In this document: positions 6,665 through 12,347 of the stretch, piece by piece | Layout: each line of letters begins with the position of its first letter | Numbering within the stretch: the stretch's first letter is position 1 | Assembly (NCBI GenBank): GCA_020249025.1 | Contig: JADCGM010000412.1 | Location: 1 to 12,347, forward strand | Direction: 5' to 3' | DNA from: Alphaproteobacteria bacterium | Lineage (GTDB): Bacteria; Pseudomonadota; Alphaproteobacteria; Sphingomonadales; Sphingomonadaceae | Length of the DNA stretch: 12,347 nt | Notes under the pieces: model-generated | Databases searched by the model: none | Seen by the model: only the letters and a program-made list of their open reading frames with translations | Told to the model about the DNA's origin: nothing | Program-made: the position numbers and the translations under genes

Positions 6665-8358
6665 GCGGTCTGGCGCAGCATGGCCGGGGCCTGGCGGTCG
6701 CGGGCGACGTTGAACAGCCGCTCCTCCAGTGCCGGCGCGAAAGCGTAGCCCTGCAGCGCCTCGCAGCCCATCAGCGCCAGCAGATCGGCCTGCGCCTTGG
6801 TCTCGACCCCTTCGGCGATCACTTCATAACCGAGGCCGTGGCCGAGGCCGATGATCGCCTCGACAATGGTGCGCGCATCGGGCGTCGTCAGCACGTCGGA
6901 GATCAGCGAACGGTCGATCTTCAGCCGGTCGACCGGCAGCCGCTTCAACCGCGCGAGGTTGGAATAGCCGGTCCCGAAATCGTCGATGGCGATCGACAGG
7001 CCGAGCGCGCGCAGCGCCTCGATCGTCTCCAGCGCCTTGGCGCCGGACGACACGAAGGACTCGGTGATCTCCAGCTCGATCAGGTCGGCGGGCGCATCCT
7101 CGGCGGCGATGCAGCCGCGGATGAACGGCACGAGATCGGGCTGCACGAGCTGGCGCGGCGAAATGTTGAGGCTGATCCGCAAGGGGCGGCCCTGGCGCGA
7201 CCAGCGCGCCGCGGTCCGCACCGCCTCGCCGATCACCCAGCGCCCGATGTCGACGATCAGCTCCGATTCCTCGGCGACGGGCACGAAGGTCGCCGGGCCG
7301 CGCAGCCCCTCGACCGGATGCCGCCAGCGCAGCAGCGCCTCGGCAGCAATAGTGCTGCCCGACCGCGCATCGATCAGCGGCTGGAAATAGAGCTCGAACT
7401 CGTGGCGGACGAGCGCCTCGCGCAGCTGGGCTTCGAGCGACAGCCGGTCGCGCATCCGCTCGTGCATGGCGCTGTTGTAGAATTCGACACGGTTTCGACC
7501 GAGATCCTTGGCGTGATACATCGCGGTATCGGCGTGGCGCATCAGCGTGTCATAGTCGCCGCCGTCGGCCGGGAAGCGGGCGATGCCGACGCTGGCCCCG
7601 ATCACCACCTGCCGGTCGGCAAGCTGGAAGGGCTCGGCGAGCTTCCGCAAGCCCAGCCGCGCCAGCCGCTCCACCGTCGCCGGTCCGTCGACCTTCGGGA
7701 TGAACAGCGTGAACTCGTCGCCCGCCAGCCGCGCGAGGATGGCGTCGTGGCGGCCGTCGCCGATGCCGCGGATGCGGTCGGCAAAGCCCTTCAGCAGCAC
7801 GTCGCCCTGCGCATGGCCGAGCGAATCGTTCACCGCCTTGAAGCGGTCGAGGTCGATGAACAGCAGCGCGGCTTCCTCGCCCTCCCGCAGTTCGGCGAGC
7901 CGTTGTTCGACGATACGGCGGAAGTGCACGCGGTTGGGAAGCCCGGTGACGGGATCGTTGAGCGCGTCGGCGCGCGCCGATTCGAGGCTGGCGCGCACCC
8001 GCGACAGCAGCACCTCCAGCGAATCGACGAGCGCCGGCAGCACCCCGCGCGCCTCCCGCGAGAACTCGGCGTAAAGCTCGCCCGCGGTCGCATTGCGAAG
8101 CACCCGGGTGATCGCATCGAGCGCGCGGGCGATCGGCTCCAGGGCCCGCAGCGTCGCCAGCGCGGTCACCGCGGCAGCGATCACAGACAGCAGCAGCGCC
8201 TGTGCGGCGAGCGCGCGCACCACCGGATTGGGCGCGTCGACCTTGCCCGCCACGTCTGTTGCCAGCAGCGAAAGGATGAGCACCACCGATCCCGCGCCCG
8301 CCGCAAAGGCGATGGCACGATCCCGGAACGACTCATCGCCAGGGCGGCTCGGTTGCAT
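6661..8358 (-). CDS. Membrane GGDEF-EAL cyclic-di-GMP protein
   Basis: A 565-residue inner-membrane signalling protein. Two transmembrane helices (about 15-34 and 49-70) flank a very short periplasmic loop, so it has no obvious external sensor domain; a HAMP-like linker follows. The GGDEF domain has FIDLDRFKAVNDSLGH and an AGDEF active site (212-216), a common variant. The EAL domain carries EAL at 340-342 (AAEALLRWRHP), LNISPRQL, ELEITES, IDDFGTGYSNL, LKIDRSLI, AEGVET and QGYAFA, so the phosphodiesterase residues look complete. The inhibitory RxxD site before AGDEF reads RHDA. Net c-di-GMP degradation is therefore my favoured inference, with the GGDEF domain possibly binding GTP. The start is ATG at 8358; the ~48 open codons further upstream have no domain content and would span the promoter region. 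Confidence 0.94.
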   Translation of the reverse strand: MQPSRPGDESFRDRAIAFAAGAGSVVLILSLLATDVAGKVDAPNPVVRALAAQALLLSVIAAAVTALATLRALEPIARALDAITRVLRNATAGELYAEFSREARGVLPALVDSLEVLLSRVRASLESARADALNDPVTGLPNRVHFRRIVEQRLAELREGEEAALLFIDLDRFKAVNDSLGHAQGDVLLKGFADRIRGIGDGRHDAILARLAGDEFTLFIPKVDGPATVERLARLGLRKLAEPFQLADRQVVIGASVGIARFPADGGDYDTLMRHADTAMYHAKDLGRNRVEFYNSAMHERMRDRLSLEAQLREALVRHEFELYFQPLIDARSGSTIAAEALLRWRHPVEGLRGPATFVPVAEESELIVDIGRWVIGEAVRTAARWSRQGRPLRISLNISPRQLVQPDLVPFIRGCIAAEDAPADLIELEITESFVSSGAKALETIEALRALGLSIAIDDFGTGYSNLARLKRLPVDRLKIDRSLISDVLTTPDARTIVEAIIGLGHGLGYEVIAEGVETKAQADLLALMGCEALQGYAFAPALEERLFNVARDRQAPAMLRQTA

Positions 8359-8413
8359 CACGCCGCCACCGTGGCGTGTGAGTGGTAAAGGACTCGCTAC
8401 CGAAACGGATGCA

Positions 8414-8442
8414 ATTTCATCGAGTCCGCGTTCGCCCGTTAA
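8414..8442 (-). promoter_or_regulatory. Candidate promoter for the GGDEF-EAL gene
   Basis: On the minus strand TTAACG (8437-8442, four of six -35 consensus bases) and TGAAAT (8414-8419, four of six -10 bases) are 17 bp apart. The predicted start near 8407 gives a leader of roughly 50 bases before ATG 8358. This lies in the 97-base gap after the XRE gene, which could also read through. Confidence 0.35.
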
Positions 8443-8455
8443 CTTTTCGGACCCT

Positions 8456-9028
8456 TCACAGCTCGCGGACCAGCGTCCGCGCCACCGCCAGCCAGGGCAC
8501 ATCGGCGACGAGCTGGCGCGCGCCGGGGGTCGCGGGCAACAGCTGGACGCGGACCTCGTCGCCTGCGGGCGCGACTCCGGCCAGCCGGCCGAAGGCGAAG
8601 CGGCCGGCAGGGCGCGGCACCAGCACGTCGCGATTGAGCGCCTGCGCGGCGGCCGCCGGCTCCAGCCGTTCGAGCCAGAGGTCGTCGCCGGCGCGGTAGT
8701 CGCCCTGCGCGATCTCGAAGCGCAGCCCGATCATCGTCGCGGCCGGGCGCGGCGGCAGCAGCGCCGTCGTCCGCCGCGGCGCGTTGACCCCGGTTTCGCC
8801 GACGATGGCGGCGACCGGCACGTCGACCCGGTCGGGCAGTGTCACCAGCTCCGACGGCTCGACCCCGAGCGCCTTGGCGATGCGGTTGAGCCACTTGACC
8901 GACACGGTGCGCATGCCCGTCTCCAGCCGACCGACGGTCTGCGCCGTCGTCGGCGGAACGCAGCGCGCCCCGACCTCGGCGAGCGTCAGCCCGCGCGCCT
9001 TCCGGACCTCTCGGATACGCGTGATCAT
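8456..9028 (-). CDS. XRE-family regulator with non-catalytic S24-like C-terminal domain
   Basis: A 190-residue DNA-binding protein. Residues 1-64 form a Cro/CI-type helix-turn-helix (ITRIREVRKARGLTLAEVG, then a recognition region with QTVGRLETG, then WLNRIAKALGVEPSELV). The C-terminal ~110 residues show the strand order of a LexA/phage-repressor S24 domain: VPVAAIVGETG, LRFEIAQGDYRAGDDLWLERL, RFAFGRLAGV, VRVQLLPA. However, the catalytic Ser of GDSM is absent and the Lys position is FGR, so self-cleavage is not expected and the domain may sense a ligand or dimerise. I prefer ATG 9028 because AAAAGG lies 8 bases upstream; a GTG at 9037 falls inside that site. It is divergent from the DUF6456 gene, with a dyad in between that may be its operator. 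Confidence 0.82.
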   Translation of the reverse strand: MITRIREVRKARGLTLAEVGARCVPPTTAQTVGRLETGMRTVSVKWLNRIAKALGVEPSELVTLPDRVDVPVAAIVGETGVNAPRRTTALLPPRPAATMIGLRFEIAQGDYRAGDDLWLERLEPAAAAQALNRDVLVPRPAGRFAFGRLAGVAPAGDEVRVQLLPATPGARQLVADVPWLAVARTLVREL

Positions 9029-9060
9029 CGGGAGCACCTTTTAACCCATGTGGTTTTCCA

Positions 9061-9071
9061 CTGTCCTACAG
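9061..9071. promoter_or_regulatory. Short dyad, candidate operator between divergent genes
   Basis: CTGT-CCT-ACAG is an inverted repeat with a three-base centre lying 33 bases upstream of the XRE start and 57 bases upstream of the DUF6456 start. The flanks extend the symmetry imperfectly (five of seven positions per arm). Size and placement suit autoregulation by an XRE dimer, but binding is an inference. Confidence 0.3.
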
Positions 9072-9127
9072 GTGCGCCGATATGGCAAGCCTCCGATTCG
9101 GAACATATGTCGAACATGGAGGATGGC

Positions 9128-9652
9128 ATGGCCCGTACCGCATCTCGGACCTCAGCCGCCGGCGGCCGCGCCGCCGCACCGCGCGATCCCTATCTCGCCA
9201 ACCGCTTGCTCGCCGAGGTCGTCCGCACCGTCGACGGCGAGGCGGCGCGGGTGACGGCCAACCTCGCCGAATCCCCGCTCGCCTGGCTGGCGCGGCGCGG
9301 GCTGCTGACGCGCCGCCAGATCGATGCCGGGGAGCAGCTGCGCCGCGATTTCGAACTCGCGCACCTCGGCGCGAAGGTGACCATGCGCTGGGACGATACC
9401 CCGCGCGGCAGCGGCCGCCGTAGCGCCGCGCCGGCGGCCGACCCCAGCGCTGCCGCCCTGTCCGCCAAGGCCCGCTTCGAGGCGGCCTGCCGGGCGACCG
9501 GGCCCGGCCTGTCTGACGTGCTCTGGCGCGTCGTCTGCGCAGGCGAGGGACTGGAAACGGCGGAAAAGGCGCTCGGCTGGCCGGCGCGCGCGGGCAAGCT
9601 CGTGCTCGGTCTCGCGCTCGACCGGCTTGCCGATCATTACGGCATGGCCTGA
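9128..9652 (+). CDS. DUF6456-domain protein
   Basis: A 174-residue cytoplasmic protein resembling alphaproteobacterial DUF6456 proteins. After an Ala/Arg-rich disordered start (1-17) comes NRLLAEVVRTVDGEAARVTANLAESPLAWLARRG, then the characteristic LLTRRQIDAGEQLRRDFELAHLGAKVTMRWDD. A variable Ala/Ser linker and a C-terminal helical bundle end in LALDRLADHYG. The family is often found with helix-turn-helix modules and is suspected to be regulatory, but its biochemical role is not established. Three in-frame ATGs exist (9107, 9116, 9128); I chose 9128 because GGAGGA at 9118-9123 precedes it, although the spacing is short. It is divergent from the XRE regulator, suggesting joint regulation. Confidence 0.75.
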   Translation: MARTASRTSAAGGRAAAPRDPYLANRLLAEVVRTVDGEAARVTANLAESPLAWLARRGLLTRRQIDAGEQLRRDFELAHLGAKVTMRWDDTPRGSGRRSAAPAADPSAAALSAKARFEAACRATGPGLSDVLWRVVCAGEGLETAEKALGWPARAGKLVLGLALDRLADHYGMA

Positions 9653-9731
9653 CGCGCATGGCTGACCAGTGCGCTGGACTCTGGCGAAGTGCGGTGGCGA
9701 TGACTAGATGGACGCCAAGGGAGACCAGATC

Positions 9732-10301
9732 ATGCTGAAGCACGTCGCTGCCGCGCTTGTCGCCACCGCCGCCCTCGCCGCGCCCGCCGTCGCGCCGGCG
9801 CAGACCGCGGCGCAGGCCGTTCAGTCCGCGTGGGACATCAATATGACCGCGATCGACGGCGAGCCGCTGCCGCTGTCGAAGTACAAGGGCCGTGTGCTTC
9901 TCGTCGTCAACACCGCGTCCTTCTGCGGCTTCACCCCGCAGTACAAGGGCCTGCAGGCGCTCTACGACAAGTACAAGGACAAGGGTCTGACCGTCGTCGG
10001 CGTGCCGTCGGGCGACTTCATGGGTCAGGAGTACAAGTCCAACAAGGAGGTCGCCGAATTCTGCGAGTCGACCTTCGGCATCAAGTTCCCCATGGCCGAA
10101 AAGGCCAATGTGAAGGGCCCGAACGCCGCACCCTTCTACAAGTGGGCGGCCGCCACGCTCGGCCCCGACAAGACGCCCAAGTGGAACTTCCACAAGTATC
10201 TCGTCGGCCGTGACGGCAAGCTCGTCACCGCCTTCGGAAGCCGCGTCACCCCGAGCGACGCCGCCCTCGTATCGGCGGTCGAGGCGGCACTGAAGGGCTG
10301 A
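9732..10301 (+). CDS. Periplasmic glutathione-peroxidase-family thiol peroxidase
   Basis: A 189-residue peroxidase of the glutathione peroxidase family with a Sec signal peptide (hydrophobic residues 5-23, cleavage probable after AQA near 29), so it should act in the periplasm on hydrogen or lipid peroxides. The peroxidatic Cys is C65 in NTASFCGFTPQYKGLQALY. The catalytic Gln is in MGQE (Q99), and WNFHKYLVGRDGK supplies the Trp and Asn. A second Cys, C111 in EFCESTFGIKFPM, lies 46 residues after C65, the spacing of the resolving Cys in two-Cys, thioredoxin-dependent members. The usual FPCNQFG is replaced by VPSGDFMG. ATG 9732 is preferred over the in-frame ATG 9708 because AGGGAG sits 8 bases upstream and the signal peptide then starts correctly. 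Confidence 0.9.
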   Translation: MLKHVAAALVATAALAAPAVAPAQTAAQAVQSAWDINMTAIDGEPLPLSKYKGRVLLVVNTASFCGFTPQYKGLQALYDKYKDKGLTVVGVPSGDFMGQEYKSNKEVAEFCESTFGIKFPMAEKANVKGPNAAPFYKWAAATLGPDKTPKWNFHKYLVGRDGKLVTAFGSRVTPSDAALVSAVEAALKG

Positions 10302-10302
10302 G

Positions 10303-10354
10303 CCCGCACACTCCGCGGGTCTTGCCACCGCAAACCGCCATCGCTAGTGGCGGT
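10303..10354 (+). terminator. Two small hairpins after the peroxidase gene (possible weak terminator)
   Basis: CCCGC/GCGGG (10303-10307 with 10315-10319) is followed by TCTT. ACCGCCA/TGGCGGT (10334-10340 with 10348-10354) forms a 7-bp stem with a 7-base loop. Neither has a good run of T, so intrinsic termination is doubtful; the second could be a feature of the acpP leader instead. Confidence 0.3.
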
Positions 10355-10388
10355 CTCCAAGGATTCACCCAGCGAAAGGGTCTAGAAC

Positions 10389-10622
10389 ATGAGCGACGTC
10401 GCGGACCGCGTGAAGAAGATCGTCGTCGAGCATCTCGGCGTCGAGGAGAGCAAGGTCACCGAGTCGGCGGCCTTCATCGACGATCTGGGCGCGGATAGCC
10501 TCGACACCGTCGAGCTGGTCATGGCCTTCGAGGAGGAGTTCGGGGTGGAGATCCCGGACGACGCCGCCGAGAAGATCCTGACCGTCAAGGACGCGATCGA
10601 CTTCATCGCTGCCAACACCTGA
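10389..10622 (+). CDS. acpP: Acyl carrier protein
   Basis: A 77-residue, strongly acidic, soluble carrier for growing fatty acyl chains in type II fatty-acid synthesis. The phosphopantetheine attachment serine is S37 in the invariant DSL motif (FIDDLGADSLDTVELVMAFEEEF). Helices I, II and IV are as expected, and GVEIPDDAAEKILTVKDAIDFI is the standard C-terminal half. The start is ATG 10389 with AAAGGG 8 bases upstream. It is followed by a perfect palindrome and a strong hairpin before fabF, consistent with acpP being made in large excess over the enzyme. Unlike many alphaproteobacterial fab clusters, the gene immediately upstream is a peroxidase, not fabG. Confidence 0.98.
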   Translation: MSDVADRVKKIVVEHLGVEESKVTESAAFIDDLGADSLDTVELVMAFEEEFGVEIPDDAAEKILTVKDAIDFIAANT

Positions 10623-10623
10623 T

Positions 10624-10641
10624 TCACCGGCCGGCCGGTGA
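10624..10641. repeat. 18-bp perfect palindrome after acpP
   Basis: TCACCGGCCGGCCGGTGA begins one base after the acpP stop codon and equals its own reverse complement over all 18 positions. As RNA it would form a 7-bp stem with a CCGG loop. It may protect the acpP 3' end, assist termination or bind a protein; the sequence does not decide. Confidence 0.7.
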
Positions 10642-10650
10642 GCGGCAGGC

Positions 10651-10684
10651 AAGGCGGCTCTCCGGCGTTCCGGGGAGCCGCTTT
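10651..10684 (+). terminator. Strong intrinsic-terminator-like hairpin between acpP and fabF
   Basis: A stem of up to 15 bp (10651-10665 paired with 10670-10684, two G-T wobbles) encloses the four-base loop CGTT. It ends in CTTT followed by GCGT, so the stem is very stable but the T-run is short. It lies 28 bases after the acpP stop and 53 bases before fabF, and probably terminates most, not all, acpP transcripts. A further imperfect hairpin (GCCC...GGGC, 10696-10717) follows. Confidence 0.65.
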
Positions 10685-10737
10685 GCGTATCTGGAGCCCG
10701 CCCCTTGGGGGCAGGGCCTGAGTGAGGGATGACGGGC

Positions 10738-12002
<1,265 letters not shown>

Positions 12003-12006
<4 letters not shown>

Positions 12007-12347
12007 CCCGTCGTCTTGCGCTTCTGATCGCGCCGCTGGCCGCCATCGCGGCGGGCCTGCTGTTTCTCGTCGCCGTCTGGTTCGGGCCCGGTCCGGCCGA
12101 TGCGCCGGTGCGCGTCGCGGTCGAGCGCGGCAGCTCGCTCGCCGCGGCCGCCTACCGGCTGGAGGCCGCCGGCGCGATCCGCAGCGCCGGGCTGTTCCGC
12201 CGCCTCGCCCCGATCCTCGGCTCCGACGAGCCGGTCAAATATGGCGAGTACGAGATCCCCGCGGGCGCGAGCGCGGCGCGCGTGCTCGGCATCATCCAGT
12301 CGGGCGAGGCGCTCCAGTATCGCGTCACCATTCCCGAAGGCATGCCC
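12003..12347 (+). CDS. mltG: Endolytic murein transglycosylase MltG, N-terminal part (runs off right edge)
   Basis: The first 115 codons of a YceG/MltG-family protein, a membrane-anchored lytic transglycosylase that cuts nascent glycan strands. An N-terminal transmembrane helix (about residues 5-26, after TRR) is followed by a LysM-like region (VRVAVERGSSLAAAAYRLEAAGAIRSAGLFR). The typical YGEYEIPAGASAARVLGIIQSGE and VTIPEGMP motifs come next. The catalytic Glu lies beyond the window. The GTG start at 12003 overlaps the fabF stop by four bases (GTGA), so it is translationally coupled, and the acpP-fabF-mltG order is a known alphaproteobacterial and enterobacterial arrangement. Confidence 0.9.

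Noticed and set aside
5776..8388. An 870-codon plus-strand open frame spanning corA and the GGDEF-EAL gene
   Set aside because: The first part is an out-of-frame Arg/Ala-rich reading of corA and the rest is antisense to GGDEF-EAL. Both real genes have intact catalytic or pore motifs in their own frames.
8093..9127. Open frame upstream of and in phase with the DUF6456 gene
   Set aside because: It is antisense to GGDEF-EAL and the XRE regulator, and the ribosome-binding site GGAGGA points to the ATG at 9128.
10322..10350. TTGCCA with TAGTGG 17 bases downstream, upstream of acpP
   Set aside because: The -10 matches only two consensus positions and lies inside a hairpin; I do not see a convincing acpP promoter in the window.

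Overview
The window reads as ordinary chromosomal DNA from a high-GC alphaproteobacterium, most likely a sphingomonad (order Sphingomonadales). The reasons are the very GC-rich codon third positions, the DUF3576 lipoprotein–leuS pair, the XRE regulator/DUF6456 divergent pair, and the acpP–fabF–mltG order at the right end. I see no rRNA, tRNA, CRISPR array, insertion sequence, integrase or phage gene. The assignment to an order rests on family resemblance and gene order only.

Layout. Positions 1-1698 (minus) hold a DUF3576 lipoprotein gene followed by leuS, which runs off the left edge. Position 1958-2692 (plus) is a secreted, probably outer-membrane beta-barrel protein. It converges, stop codon on stop codon, with a shortened thiamine-phosphate-synthase-like gene (2689-3228, minus). 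That gene diverges from a tightly packed plus-strand operon at 3250-6664: PLP-homeostasis protein YggS, a HAD phosphatase, an MmcQ/YjbR protein, a reduced siroheme-synthase-like protein and a CorA/ZntB-type metal transporter. The operon converges, again with overlapping stops, on a membrane GGDEF-EAL cyclic-di-GMP protein (6661-8358, minus). Upstream of it lies an XRE regulator with an S24-like tail (8456-9028, minus), which is divergent from a DUF6456 protein (9128-9652). A periplasmic glutathione peroxidase (9732-10301) follows, then acpP, a strong terminator-like hairpin, fabF and the start of mltG.

How the genes fit together. acpP supplies the acyl carrier protein that FabF elongates on, and MltG processes peptidoglycan, so the right end is a cell-envelope growth cluster. 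The 3250-6664 operon mixes cofactor homeostasis with metabolite repair and metal transport, with no obvious single pathway. The GGDEF-EAL protein controls cyclic di-GMP and is not visibly tied to its neighbours.

No previously undescribed multi-gene system stands out. The most interesting details are a 10-bp palindromic promoter element placed symmetrically between two divergent, apparently leaderless genes (3235-3244), a siroheme-synthase homologue with a shrunken NAD domain and a vestigial methyltransferase domain, a ThiE-like protein lacking most catalytic residues, and an 18-bp perfect palindrome followed by a 15-bp hairpin between acpP and fabF.
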